From Nitrospira sp. (GTDB lineage Bacteria > Nitrospirota > Nitrospiria > Nitrospirales > Nitrospiraceae): DNA of 64,000 bases. The first letter of the stretch is position 1. Every line of letters starts with the position of its first letter. Shown here piece by piece: positions 16,940-25,409 of the stretch. The stretch spans positions 124,001 through 188,000 of the forward strand of contig JALDRG010000008.1 of assembly GCA_031315995.1 (NCBI GenBank), in the 5' to 3' direction. Both the position numbers and the translations under genes were made by a program. The notes beneath the pieces are model-generated. The model ran no database searches. It saw only the letters and a list, made by a program, of their open reading frames with translations, and was not told where the DNA came from.

Positions 16940-18016
16940 CTAGACGAAGGGAGGCAACGGCGCATAGGTGACGGAGTAACCAAGTAGCCGCTCCAGCCAC
17001 CCAGCCATATGGTCCTCGGGCAACGGAGCCCGATTCAAGCGAGCCTCCAGTTGAAAACCTCCGGCGGTGCCGACAATCCCGATGATGGCCGAGGCGTCCT
17101 CTCCCTCCGGCAGCAACTCCTGAGTCTGGAACTCGCAGAGGGTGCTATACAGGCGCCCCTGCGGCTCGATCGTGGCGAGCACTTCCGGCAATTCACCTAG
17201 CGCGCAATGCACGGAACAGCGGTACACCGCACGAGCCCCAGGCTGCACGCCGGCGAAGGCGTCCAGCGCCTGTTCCGAAAACCCCGTGAGATAGGCGCGC
17301 ACGCCGGCCATCTGCGGTGCGAAGGTCGCCGCCAAGCGGCTTGCCGGCACGAGAAACTCATACGCATCTAAGGAGTTGTACTCAAACTGACAGGGGCCGA
17401 ACGCATCCGGCCAGGAACAAAAAAACGGAGTCGCCGGATCCGCCGGCGCCAACACCAGGCTCCCCTTATCCACCGATGTTTCAACCGGCAGGTCCAACAT
17501 GCCGATGGCGTCGAGAAAGATCGCTCGCCGCTCATCGACCCACTCGGCCCGCCTCGCGTCTTCGCGCGTCTCCCCAGGCGTCACCACCTCCTGGGTATGC
17601 AGGCGCACGCGGATAAAGGCATGGCTATGCCGAAAACCCAACCAAAACATGCCGGTAGGGTGATGAAACCGCAGCCCGGGTTTGGTCCGCCATGGATGAC
17701 TGATGGAGCAGTAGGTGCCGACATCCTGGTACCGTTGATAGACCGTGTGGTAGCCGCCCGCGAGCAGGAAAAAATCTCCCTGCCAGGCCTCGCGGATGTG
17801 CAGGAGCGTGACGTCTTCCGTGGCCCAGTGATCAAGCTGATCGAACGCGTCTGGGGAGTCGACGGCCCAATCCTCCACGTAGCAAATCACGTCCTTGGCG
17901 GGATGCGCCGGCTTCAGCCCCAAGGCACCGAGCCGCTCGCCGACCGCCAGGACCTCTCGAAACGTCAGTCGGTCCAGGGTCTCCCACCGCCGTTCACGCA
18001 CAACAGCCCTCCGCAC
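16940..18016 (-). CDS. Conserved-looking cytoplasmic protein of unknown function
   Basis: I do not recognise this 358-residue protein. It has no signal peptide or membrane helix. It is rich in aromatic and His residues around 95-140 (GYHTVYQRY, SHPWRTK, RFHHPTGMFWLGFRHSH) and contains several acidic patches. A middle segment DPATPFFCSWPDAFGPCQFEYNS carries two Cys. The C-terminal third reads like a globular alpha/beta domain. It is followed after 30 bases by the lipoprotein gene upstream in transcription order, so the two may share a transcript. Confidence 0.7.
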   Translation of the reverse strand: MRRAVVRERRWETLDRLTFREVLAVGERLGALGLKPAHPAKDVICYVEDWAVDSPDAFDQLDHWATEDVTLLHIREAWQGDFFLLAGGYHTVYQRYQDVGTYCSISHPWRTKPGLRFHHPTGMFWLGFRHSHAFIRVRLHTQEVVTPGETREDARRAEWVDERRAIFLDAIGMLDLPVETSVDKGSLVLAPADPATPFFCSWPDAFGPCQFEYNSLDAYEFLVPASRLAATFAPQMAGVRAYLTGFSEQALDAFAGVQPGARAVYRCSVHCALGELPEVLATIEPQGRLYSTLCEFQTQELLPEGEDASAIIGIVGTAGGFQLEARLNRAPLPEDHMAGWLERLLGYSVTYAPLPPFV

Positions 18017-18046
18017 TCCCTGTGCGACGGTCGAAACCAGGCCGCG

Positions 18047-18697
18047 TCACTTCGCTGACTTCAGCACGCGGCCGTCGATTTTCGTATCGGCGACAAAGCG
18101 ATCCAGCCCGTCTTGCAACAGGCCGGACATCAATGTCTCGAGATCCTCGCTGGTGAACCAGAAGACCAGCTTAGTCTGTTCGCCTTGAATATTCCTCACC
18201 GTGCTGCTGTCGTCCGCAAGATTCTTCGCCTTGATGACCAGACGGCTCTCGCCGGTCAATTTGGTATTAAAGACACGGCTTTTAGCATTGGCCGCGAACT
18301 CCCGGATTTCCCCGCCGATCACGATGTCCGCGCCTGAGATTTCGACACCCGACTGTACGACCCGCGCATCCCACCCGCGACGGTTCCATCCTCGCCAGCG
18401 CAGCGCTTCCGCCAAGGCCTCGGCGATCGTCACACCCGGCGCACCTCCGCTGACATTGAAGTTCGTGACCCCGCCGCCCAAATGGGTGCGCTGGCCAAGC
18501 TTCGATTTGTCCGCACGGAGATCTTCAAACGGCTCCACGACGATCTTCAACGGCTCCGGCTGACCGCTCTGCACGAACGGTTGATGGGGCTGCACATTGA
18601 GCGACACCATTTCTCCGGTACCGGCGCAACCCAAGAGCAGCGCCAAACCTCCCGCGACACAGACCTGACCTACAATGCGACATCCCTGTGCAATCAC
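18047..18697 (-). CDS. Outer-membrane-type lipoprotein of unknown function
   Basis: I chose the GTG at 18697, five bases after a GGGAGG ribosome site, because it places a textbook lipoprotein signal at the N terminus: hydrophobic VCVAGGLALLLGC with lipobox Cys24. An upstream extension in frame lacks a ribosome site. The mature 190 residues contain LKIVVEPFEDLRADKSKLG, FNVSGGAPGVTIAEALAEAL and ADIVIGGEIREF, a layout seen in lipoproteins related to YajG/DUF4410-type proteins. The latter comparison is weak. Likely anchored to the outer membrane. Confidence 0.7.
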   Translation of the reverse strand: MIAQGCRIVGQVCVAGGLALLLGCAGTGEMVSLNVQPHQPFVQSGQPEPLKIVVEPFEDLRADKSKLGQRTHLGGGVTNFNVSGGAPGVTIAEALAEALRWRGWNRRGWDARVVQSGVEISGADIVIGGEIREFAANAKSRVFNTKLTGESRLVIKAKNLADDSSTVRNIQGEQTKLVFWFTSEDLETLMSGLLQDGLDRFVADTKIDGRVLKSAK

Positions 18698-18865
18698 ACA
18701 TGCCTCCCTGTCAGTAAGTGGGCTCCCACGAAGACGGGCCCAGTCTACCCAAGTCGCGGCCGGATGACAAACGAGAAAGGGCATCGGAGGGGCGGGTTGG
18801 AGCTGATGGCCGATCACCAACGACAGATAGAGACGAACCCCGAAACGAACCAGGCGTCCTGCCGC

Positions 18866-19495
18866 TCACTGGGTGAGCAGCGGCAAGAGGCTCCTGAAGG
18901 TCTCGCGGCCTACCTCCGGCAGGCGGCCCTCCCGCATGGCCGGTGAATCCAGCGGCACGAACCGGGCGATCTTGAACCAGGCCCTCCCCGATAGGACCGC
19001 GGCCAATTGAGCCTTCCGGTCATGCGTGATCGGCAGGGTGTAGCCTTCTCCCCGCTTCCATTCCCAGAACGTGGGAGCCAGGGACAGTTCCAGCCCTTGA
19101 CCGGCCAGCTGGTGAAATCGATCGAAAAAGTTCTTCTTGTACTGCCTGACCTGTCCTCCCTCCACGATCAATGCGAAGACCAGATGGTGGCCCCACCAGC
19201 ACATCGAGCGGAAGGTAAACTTGTCGTCCCCGAGGAAATGTTTCGGATAATCCAGGTATTGATAGGGGCATTGTTCAAGCCGTTCCCCCTTCACAACCTG
19301 CCGTTTGGCCGAATCAAACTCGGGGGGCAATAGCAGCGCGCTCCGGCTCAGATCCTCCTGCAACCCGGACTGAAGGTCGGTAAGCAGCTCTTGCACCTTG
19401 AAAATGATGCGTTCCTTGGCGCGGAACAGTTCACCGTCCGCGACCAGCGCGAGCTCGGCGGGTGTCAGCGACTGGTTTTGTGATGGGAAGGCCAC
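18866..19495 (-). CDS. Protein of unknown function
   Basis: The reading frame is open to 19552, but the GTG at 19495 (start VAFPSQNQSLTPAELALV) gives a more natural N terminus and avoids a Cys/Ser-rich stretch that overlaps the repeat element region; both are possible. The 209-residue product has no signal or membrane segment. It contains CPYQYLDYPKHFLGD, FRSMCWWGHHLVFALIV and FWEWKRGEGYTLPITHDRKA, which suggest a globular enzyme-like fold, but I recognise no family. Confidence 0.6.
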   Translation of the reverse strand: MAFPSQNQSLTPAELALVADGELFRAKERIIFKVQELLTDLQSGLQEDLSRSALLLPPEFDSAKRQVVKGERLEQCPYQYLDYPKHFLGDDKFTFRSMCWWGHHLVFALIVEGGQVRQYKKNFFDRFHQLAGQGLELSLAPTFWEWKRGEGYTLPITHDRKAQLAAVLSGRAWFKIARFVPLDSPAMREGRLPEVGRETFRSLLPLLTQ

Positions 19496-19582
19496 GGGGG
19501 CTAACCGCTCACAGAAACACAATATTGACGAGTGCGAACTCCGAGTGCCCATGCGTGTAACGGCATAGTACCTCGCTTTCGT

Positions 19583-19809
19583 CGGATGCTCAAAAAGGCT
19601 GTCCAGCCGTAGAGAGGCGTACGATGCGACGAATAAGGAGCATCACGTTTGTGCGCGCCCGCGAGTCGGTAAGCGGGCAGTGTCTTTACCGCAGGCGTCA
19701 CATTCTTACCCGCCCACCCTGAACCTGCCGAGACAGGCTCTGTACCCCTCAGGGTACGTTGAGGGTCCGAACGAGGCGAGACGCTGCTGGCGGACTTTTT
19801 CAGCATCCG
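19583..19809. repeat. MITE-like intergenic element, copy 1
   Basis: The ends are a 15-base inverted repeat with one mismatch: CGGATGCTCAAAAAG at 19583-19597 and CTTTTTCAGCATCCG at 19795-19809. Inside are GTACCCCTCAGGGTAC (perfect arms, 19742-19757) and TTCTTACCCGCCC, which recurs inverted in the copy near 23.4 kb. No open reading frame of note. The size of 227 bases and terminal inverted repeats resemble a non-autonomous transposable element. Confidence 0.6.
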
Positions 19810-19810
19810 G

Positions 19811-20185
19811 CTAAGACTTCTGGTGGGATTCGAACACCGACACCTGCAGATCGAATATCCGCCGGCATTCGGCGCACCGCAGGCCCACGCTGTCGCGAAT
19901 CACATCCAATTCTCGAATGGTGACGGAGACGGGATGTGTCCGCAGGCAGGCCTCCAATAGCTCCTTCGCCGTCGGGATCGCCTTGGCGCTCGTCGTATCT
20001 CCGTCAAGCGGCACCGCCGCCACCCGTGCGAGCACCCGGTCAGCCGCCATATGATGCATCATGCGACAGGACGTGCAGGCGACGACAAGCCGCCCCGCCT
20101 CGTCGATCCGCTTCAGCGACAGGCATAAGGGATGGACGGCGAAACACTGTTGCACGAAGGCGCCGCTTTGAAATCGCTGTCCCAT
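19811..20185 (-). CDS. Cys-pair protein of unknown function
   Basis: The 124-residue protein (ATG at 20185; a GTG six bases earlier is also in frame) contains two CxxC pairs, CTSC and CAEC, in two halves that look alike: a HPLCLSL / HPVSVTI strand, a short linker and then VACTSC / LRCAEC. It may be an internal duplication of a half zinc ribbon that binds one zinc. No membrane segment. Function unknown. It begins just after the MITE-like element. Confidence 0.55.
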   Translation of the reverse strand: MGQRFQSGAFVQQCFAVHPLCLSLKRIDEAGRLVVACTSCRMMHHMAADRVLARVAAVPLDGDTTSAKAIPTAKELLEACLRTHPVSVTIRELDVIRDSVGLRCAECRRIFDLQVSVFESHQKS

Positions 20186-20323
20186 AGACACCTATTGAAG
20201 AATCAGACCACGCGACGGCGTCCGGTCCCGGTTTAGCGGATGACGGCCTGGATGTACAAAGACTACCCCGCGAGACGGCCCTGTGGTGCGAGCACAACGC
20301 GGGCTGACGGTTTCAATGCCCTG

Positions 20324-20659
20324 TTACAACTTCGCCAACCCCAGCATCATGAGGATACCGAGGGCGTAGGGAATCATACAGGAATACAATACGGCGTTGA
20401 ATGCCCGATCCGGCAAGGTCGATCGAACGGTATGATCTTTGTAAATAAACTCGTAACCAAGGATCAGCAGCGTGAGGGTCAGCACGAAGACTCGACTCGT
20501 TCGAGGCCACGTGTAGTGCCCGCTCACAATGAAATTGGCCGTAAAAAAGCCGCTGAAGACACACAGCAGAGGCGCCAGCGCATACCGAAGGGCGACGGAA
20601 AAGAACACATGCCAGGAAGGCCTGGCTGATCGTTGCTGCGGATCAAGTAAGACGGTCAT
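20324..20659 (-). CDS. Small membrane protein
   Basis: This 111-residue protein has three probable transmembrane helices: ALRYALAPLLCVFSGFF, VFVLTLTLLILGYEFIY and VLYSCMIPYALGILMMLGL. Its start overlaps the stop of the upstream Cys-rich gene by four bases (ATGA), so the two are co-translated. No known family is recognised. The pair may form a membrane complex with a zinc-binding partner. Confidence 0.65.
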   Translation of the reverse strand: MTVLLDPQQRSARPSWHVFFSVALRYALAPLLCVFSGFFTANFIVSGHYTWPRTSRVFVLTLTLLILGYEFIYKDHTVRSTLPDRAFNAVLYSCMIPYALGILMMLGLAKL

Positions 20660-20946
20660 GACCCGACTGGCGCGGGTTGACTGGTGGGCGACGGAGCGCT
20701 GTGCTTAGCCTGTTCCTCGGCGGTTCGACAGGTTTTGCAGATGCGCGGGCGCTGCTTGAGGAAGCTGATCCTCCCGCTGGCGAGGCAACTATAGTGCACG
20801 AACTCGTCGCACACGGCACAACGCGACCAGCCGCCTCGCAACATCGTCTTATCGCGGTAGAGGCCCTGTTGACACACCTTGCAGTTCCGGGGCTCGATCC
20901 CCAGCAACATGGGCTCCCACTCACCGGCAGCTTTACGAATACTCAT
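20656..20946 (-). CDS. Cys-rich zinc-finger-like protein
   Basis: The 96-residue protein has four Cys/His clusters: CKVC, CAVCDEFVHYSC and CKTC, spaced like a double zinc finger of the B-box or PHD-like kind, with a disordered Ser/Pro/Ala-rich C-terminal tail (about 78-96). It is ATGA-coupled to the small membrane protein downstream. Bacterial proteins of this composition are usually unannotated; metal binding is inferred from the Cys spacing only. Confidence 0.6.
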   Translation of the reverse strand: MSIRKAAGEWEPMLLGIEPRNCKVCQQGLYRDKTMLRGGWSRCAVCDEFVHYSCLASGRISFLKQRPRICKTCRTAEEQAKHSAPSPTSQPAPVGS

Positions 20947-21308
20947 AGCGCGGAAGTATAGCGAAGGGGTCGAAGAAAAAACAAGGCGGGAGAGGGGGGA
21001 GGTGCGCGATTCGACGAAGAACGAGCGTCACGTTTTCGCACGCCGCCCCCTTACTCCTTCTCCAAACATGGTAATGATCCTTCCAAGCTCGCTCGTATTC
21101 TCTTCTCCGTCAGGAAGGGGCACTGGGTGCACTCCAACTGCGCGCGTCCAACGAGGGCCTTCTGAGGCCGCGCTGAGGCCGCGCGTTGCGCGAGCACGGA
21201 GGGCACCCAGTTACCCCTTCCTCATTCTCCCTCCCGTTTGACACTCCCCGAACCCCTTTGTTACTCTCACGCGCACATGAAGACACCCAGACCCCTGAGC
21301 ACTCCGGC
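20947..21308. other. Gene-free stretch with a long imperfect hairpin
   Basis: No convincing gene is seen in these 362 bases. The right half holds a long inverted repeat: left arm 21112-21135 (AGGAAGGGG, ACTGGGTGC, CTCC) pairs with right arm 21198-21222 (GGAG, GCACCCAGT, CCCCTTCCT), 22 pairs interrupted by two small internal loops. The 62-base loop includes two tandem copies of TGAGGCCGCGC (21163-21184). It could be a non-autonomous element remnant or a structured leader of ispA. Confidence 0.6.
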
Positions 21309-22232
21309 ATGAGCCCCACGAGCCAACTCACCCAGACCGGCATGGACATCCGCCAGTACCTCGAACGGAAACGCGAGGAGGTGGACCGGTATCTGCAGTC
21401 GGTCATCCCGAGTGCCGAGACCATGCCCACAACCCTGCATGAAAGCATGCGGTATAGCCTGTTTGCCGGCGGGAAACGAGTCCGGCCCATTCTGGCCATT
21501 GCCGCGGCTGAAGCGGTCGGCGATGCAGGAAAAGCCGTGTTGCCCGTCGCGTCCTCACTGGAATTGATCCACACCTACTCCCTCATTCACGACGATCTCC
21601 CGGCGATGGACAACGATGATTTCCGCCGCGGAAAGCCGACGAACCACAAGGTGTACGGTGAGGCGATGGCGATTTTAGCCGGCGACGCGCTGCTCACCAT
21701 GGCCTTCGAACTGTGCACCCGCGCGAATGCCGAGTCCAGCCTCGATGCCGGGCGGCAGGTCCGGCTGATCCAGGAACTGGCCGTCGGGTCCGGCAACCTC
21801 GGCATGGTCGGCGGACAAGTCCTTGACATCCAGGCCGAACACAAAGACATCGACCTCGCCACGTTGCAGTCCATTCACAAACACAAGACCGGCATGCTCA
21901 TTCGAGCCGCCGTGCGAATGGGCGCCATCACCGCCGGGGCGACTCCCGCACAACTCGATGACCTCACCTTCTATGCCGAACAGATCGGCTTGGCCTTTCA
22001 AATCGCCGACGATGTGTTGAACGTTACCGGCACACGCGAGGAGCTGGGCAAGAATCCCAACACCGACGCCCAACGCGGCAAGAAAACCTATCCGACATTT
22101 TACGGCGTCGACGGAGCCAGGCAACTGGCGGAAGATTGTGTTGCCCGCGCCAACGACCGGCTCGCTTCGTTCGGCACCAAGGCCGATCCTCTCCGTGAGC
22201 TGGCACGCTATATCACCTCGCGGAAGAACTGA
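21309..22232 (+). CDS. ispA: Farnesyl diphosphate synthase (polyprenyl synthetase)
   Basis: The enzyme condenses isopentenyl diphosphate with dimethylallyl and geranyl diphosphate, feeding hopanoid and carotenoid synthesis encoded next door. Motifs: GGKRVRP at 54-60, first Asp-rich motif DDLPAMD at 95-101 and second DDVLN from 234. The extra two residues between the aspartates of the first motif are the bacterial FPP synthase form. Numbering is from the ATG at 21309; the in-frame ATG at 21342 (MDIRQYLERKREEV) fits the usual family N terminus just as well, and neither has a clear ribosome site. Length is 296-307 residues, normal for the family. Confidence 0.93.
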   Translation: MSPTSQLTQTGMDIRQYLERKREEVDRYLQSVIPSAETMPTTLHESMRYSLFAGGKRVRPILAIAAAEAVGDAGKAVLPVASSLELIHTYSLIHDDLPAMDNDDFRRGKPTNHKVYGEAMAILAGDALLTMAFELCTRANAESSLDAGRQVRLIQELAVGSGNLGMVGGQVLDIQAEHKDIDLATLQSIHKHKTGMLIRAAVRMGAITAGATPAQLDDLTFYAEQIGLAFQIADDVLNVTGTREELGKNPNTDAQRGKKTYPTFYGVDGARQLAEDCVARANDRLASFGTKADPLRELARYITSRKN

Positions 22233-22341
22233 CACAGAGGTGTGAAACGTATCTCGTGAAGCGCTCAATCGCTCCCCGTCCGGATCGCCTTCTCCTCACA
22301 CGCTTCACACTTCACACTTTACGTGTCACGCGGCTCGCGCC

Positions 22342-23325
22342 ATGAAGGCTCTCGTGACCGGCGCAACAGGCTTTGTCGGCGGGGCCGTGGCGCGCGCCCT
22401 AGTCAAAACCGGCGTCGAGGTTCGCGTGCTCGCTCGGAAGGGCGCGGACCTTCAGAACCTAACCGGACTCCCCGTCGAACAGGTTGATGCAGACTTGCGC
22501 GACCGCGAATCGCTGCGGCGCGCGTTGACCGGCTGCGGACAGCTCTACCACGTCGCGGCGCACTACGCTCTGTGGGCCAAAGATCCCTCCATCTTCTACG
22601 ACATCAACGTTACCGGCACACGATCCCTGCTGGAGGCAGCGCGCGAGGTCGGCATCGAGCGAACCGTCTACTGCAGCACCATCGGCGCAATTGGCCTGCC
22701 GCCGGGCGGGGGACTTGGAACGGAAGAGACGCCGGTGTCACTGGAACAGATGGCCGGCCACTATAAACGTTCAAAGTACCTGGCTGAGCAGGAAGTGCTC
22801 ACACTCGCGCGAGCAGGCTTGCCGGTGGTCATCGTGAATCCCAGCGCGCCGGTCGGCGAAGCGGATGTGAAGCCGACCCCCACCGGCCAAATCATCGTGG
22901 ACTTCATGAAGGGCCGCATGCCCGCCTATATCGAAACCGGCATGAACCTGATCGACGTAGATGACGTGGCCCAAGGCCACCTGCTCGCCATGCAGAAAGG
23001 CCGGCAGGGCGAACGCTACATTCTGGGTAACAAGAATCTGCTCCTCAATGAAGTGTTCCAGATCCTCAGCCGAATCACGGGTGTGAAGGCCCCGACGATC
23101 AAGTTGCCGCGCCTCGCCATTCTGCCGTTGGCCTATGCGAACCACTGGATCTCGAACCTCACGGGTGTGCCCCCGCGCATTCCGCTCGAAGGCGTGAAAA
23201 TGGCCAAGTACAAGATGCATTACGACTGCAGCAAGGCGATCCGGGAACTCGGCATCCCACAAACGCCGGTGGAAGTAGCGTTGGAAAAAGCGGTGCGGTG
23301 GTTCCGTTCACATGGCTATGTGTAG
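22342..23325 (+). CDS. hpnA: Hopanoid-associated sugar epimerase HpnA
   Basis: The 327-residue extended short-chain dehydrogenase has the Rossmann motif TGATGFVGGAVAR at 6-18, the catalytic Tyr141 and Lys145 (HYKRSKYLAEQ), and NPSAPVGEADVKPTPTGQII, a segment characteristic of HpnA. HpnA proteins are encoded with squalene/hopene genes and are thought to act on the sugar or side chain of bacteriohopanepolyols; the exact reaction is not settled. It follows ispA by about 110 bases on the same strand. Other hopanoid genes are not in the window. Confidence 0.9.
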   Translation: MKALVTGATGFVGGAVARALVKTGVEVRVLARKGADLQNLTGLPVEQVDADLRDRESLRRALTGCGQLYHVAAHYALWAKDPSIFYDINVTGTRSLLEAAREVGIERTVYCSTIGAIGLPPGGGLGTEETPVSLEQMAGHYKRSKYLAEQEVLTLARAGLPVVIVNPSAPVGEADVKPTPTGQIIVDFMKGRMPAYIETGMNLIDVDDVAQGHLLAMQKGRQGERYILGNKNLLLNEVFQILSRITGVKAPTIKLPRLAILPLAYANHWISNLTGVPPRIPLEGVKMAKYKMHYDCSKAIRELGIPQTPVEVALEKAVRWFRSHGYV

Positions 23326-23326
23326 T

Positions 23327-23514
23327 CTGATGCTGAAACAGGACTCCGGCTGTGTGCTCGGCTCGACAAGATCCTCAGCGTACCCATGGAGAAAGAGCTG
23401 TCCCCGCAGCTCGGGGTGGGTCAGAACTGGTGCGCCTGCGGCCTTGCCTCGGACAAGGTCGCGTCTTGACGCGCCCAGGCGGGCGGGTAAGAACGTTGCC
23501 TTTTTGAGCATCCG
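23327..23514. repeat. MITE-like intergenic element, copy 2
   Basis: It starts two bases after the hpnA stop. Ends are CTGATGCTGAAACAG (23327-23341) and CTTTTTGAGCATCCG (23500-23514), inverted repeats with three mismatches in 15. Its GGGCGGGTAAGAACGTTG segment is the inverse of the TTCTTACCCGCCC segment in copy 1, so the two elements share sequence in opposite orientation. 188 bases, no gene. Confidence 0.55.
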
Positions 23515-23525
23515 TTGATCCCCCG

Positions 23526-24338
23526 ATGGAATTCCTTTTCCTTTTCCTCAAAACCATTCTGTTTCGCCCCTATGTCTTTGTGTTCCTCGCCGCGTTTCTC
23601 GTTGCCGCCATCGCGTTGATCGGCTGGCCACGGACCTGGCGCTTCTGGCTCATCAGCTGGATCACCGCGTTCGTCTGTGAGTTTTCTTCGACGCGCAACG
23701 GCATCCCCTTCGGCTGGTACCATTACAACGGCTCCACGGTCGGACAGGAGCTGTACGTCGCCAATATTCCCTTCATGGATTCGATCTCATTTTCCTTCCT
23801 GCTGTTCGCCAGCTATTGCCTGGCCCTGTTGTTGCTGCTGCCGATCCGGGCCGGTTTCGATGCCGACAACGCGCCGCGGCTTCCTGACCTCACGTTCGAG
23901 GTGCCGTTCCGGACCGGCTGGCCGGTGTTCGCCCTCACCGTGCTGTTCTTCGCCTTCATCGATATGGTGATCGATCCCGTCGCGTTGCGAGGAGACCGGT
24001 GGTTCCTGGGCAAGATCTATTATTATCCAGACCCCGGCGTGCACTTCGGCGTGCCGATGGCCAACTATGTCGGCTGGGCCGTCGTCGGCACGATCTCCCT
24101 CTTGCTCTATTTCTTCCTCGATCGGCGGCTCCGACACCCCTTACCGGCGCACCATCCTTCAACCACACATCGCCTGCTGCTGGGCGGCGGACTCTATTAC
24201 GGAGTGCTGGCGTTCAACCTGGCCATGACGTTCTGGATCGGCGAAACACTCCAAGGCACCACCGGCCTATTGATGTATGTGCCGGTGACGGCCCTGCTGC
24301 TCCTACGCCTGTTCGCTCCTGCGACACCATCTGCGTAG
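23526..24338 (+). CDS. Carotenoid biosynthesis membrane protein (CruF/DUF422-like)
   Basis: The 270-residue multi-pass protein has about seven hydrophobic helices. Diagnostic segments are FVCEFSSTRNGIPFGWYHYN, NIPFMDSISFSFL, FIDMVIDPVALRGDRWFLGK and VPMANYVGWAVVG, all conserved in the family that includes carotenoid 1',2'-hydratase CruF and bisanhydrobacterioruberin hydratase. It probably hydrates an acyclic carotenoid end group at the membrane. It is next to ispA and hpnA, consistent with an isoprenoid cluster. Exact substrate unknown. Confidence 0.85.
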   Translation: MEFLFLFLKTILFRPYVFVFLAAFLVAAIALIGWPRTWRFWLISWITAFVCEFSSTRNGIPFGWYHYNGSTVGQELYVANIPFMDSISFSFLLFASYCLALLLLLPIRAGFDADNAPRLPDLTFEVPFRTGWPVFALTVLFFAFIDMVIDPVALRGDRWFLGKIYYYPDPGVHFGVPMANYVGWAVVGTISLLLYFFLDRRLRHPLPAHHPSTTHRLLLGGGLYYGVLAFNLAMTFWIGETLQGTTGLLMYVPVTALLLLRLFAPATPSA

Positions 24339-24445
24339 AACCCCGTGGAACAGCACCGGTCCCGAACCGGGATGATTGGCATTCATTCCATCGAGTCTGT
24401 ATATTGTAAAAAGACGTGGCGTCCGAACCGGAAGGTGTATCCCTC

Positions 24446-25060
24446 ATGAAGAAATTCTGCGGACTGCTGATTTTCGGCTTTCTAGCCACCCTGGGAGTGC
24501 TGGGTTGGTTTGGCTACCAATCCTACAGCACAGGCTTTAGCGCCAAGACCGAACCGAACGCCATGGAAATACTCATCGCCAGGCAACTCCGACACCTGGC
24601 TATACCGTATGAGAATCGGCAGCTTCGCAATCCGCTGCCCGTGACCCAGGACCTGATGAAAGAAGCCCTCGCCCACTTCGCCGACCATTGCGCGTCCTGT
24701 CATGCCAACAACGGCAGCGGGGACACCGTCATCGGCAGAAACGTCTATCCCAAAGCCCCTGATCTGCGCTTGCGCAACACGCAGACCATGTCGGACGGAG
24801 AATTGTTCTTTATCATTCAGAACGGGATTCGCTTCACCGCCATGCCCGCCTGGGGTACCGGCGATCCCGCGAAGGATAACGGCAGCTGGCAACTCGTGCA
24901 TTTCATCCGGCACCTTCCCAGCCTGACCGAGGAAGAATTGCAGGAAATGGCCGCCTTGAACCCGAAGACCAAGAAAGAATTGCAAGAAGAAGCCCTGTTC
25001 GACCAGTTTCTCGGCGGGGACGATGCCGCCGCCGGTGCCGCCGGTTCACATCAGCATTAA
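24446..25060 (+). CDS. Membrane-anchored monoheme cytochrome c
   Basis: From the ATG at 24446 (GGAAGG ten bases upstream) the product is 204 residues. An N-terminal hydrophobic segment (3-22) serves as a signal or anchor. One heme site, CASCH, occupies 82-86, and Met133 in TAMPAWGTG is the probable sixth ligand. The fold resembles class I cytochromes c that act as periplasmic electron shuttles. The last residues (GSHQH) are His-rich. Downstream genes on the same strand are close, so it likely heads a three-gene unit with the next two genes. Confidence 0.9.
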   Translation: MKKFCGLLIFGFLATLGVLGWFGYQSYSTGFSAKTEPNAMEILIARQLRHLAIPYENRQLRNPLPVTQDLMKEALAHFADHCASCHANNGSGDTVIGRNVYPKAPDLRLRNTQTMSDGELFFIIQNGIRFTAMPAWGTGDPAKDNGSWQLVHFIRHLPSLTEEELQEMAALNPKTKKELQEEALFDQFLGGDDAAAGAAGSHQH

Positions 25061-25082
25061 TCGTCAACGAAAGGACGACCCC

Positions 25083-25403
25083 GTGACATTCCTTCGACTG
25101 TTGATCGTCGCTCTGGTCCTTATCTGTACGCCCGTCTGGGTGGCGGCTCACGGCAGCGGGCAGCATGTGCTCGGCGTGGTGACCGCCATCGATGCGACTC
25201 ACATGGAAATAAAAACCCCCAAAGGCCAATCGGTGTCGGTACGGCTCACGGACAAAACCACCTACAAAGTGAAGAATCTTCGTAGACCGAAGAGCCCGCC
25301 TCAGGTGGGGGACCGGGTCGTGGTGGAAGCCGAAAAAGATGCCAATGGGCTGATCGCCACCGAAGTCCACTATTCGGACTCCAAACCGAAAACCACGCCG
25401 TAG
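25083..25403 (+). CDS. Small periplasmic beta-barrel-like protein (DUF5666-type)
   Basis: The GTG at 25083 is preceded by AAAGGA at seven bases. The 106-residue protein has a signal peptide ending WVAA and a mature part with GVVTAIDATHMEIKTPKGQ, SVRLTDKTTYK and GDRVVVEAEKDANGL, a five-strand OB-like pattern found in DUF5666-like periplasmic proteins and metal-resistance accessory proteins. His residues just after the signal (AHGSGQH) could bind metal. Follows the cytochrome gene by 22 bases. Function unknown. Confidence 0.75.
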   Translation: MTFLRLLIVALVLICTPVWVAAHGSGQHVLGVVTAIDATHMEIKTPKGQSVSVRLTDKTTYKVKNLRRPKSPPQVGDRVVVEAEKDANGLIATEVHYSDSKPKTTP

Positions 25404-25409
25404 AACCCC

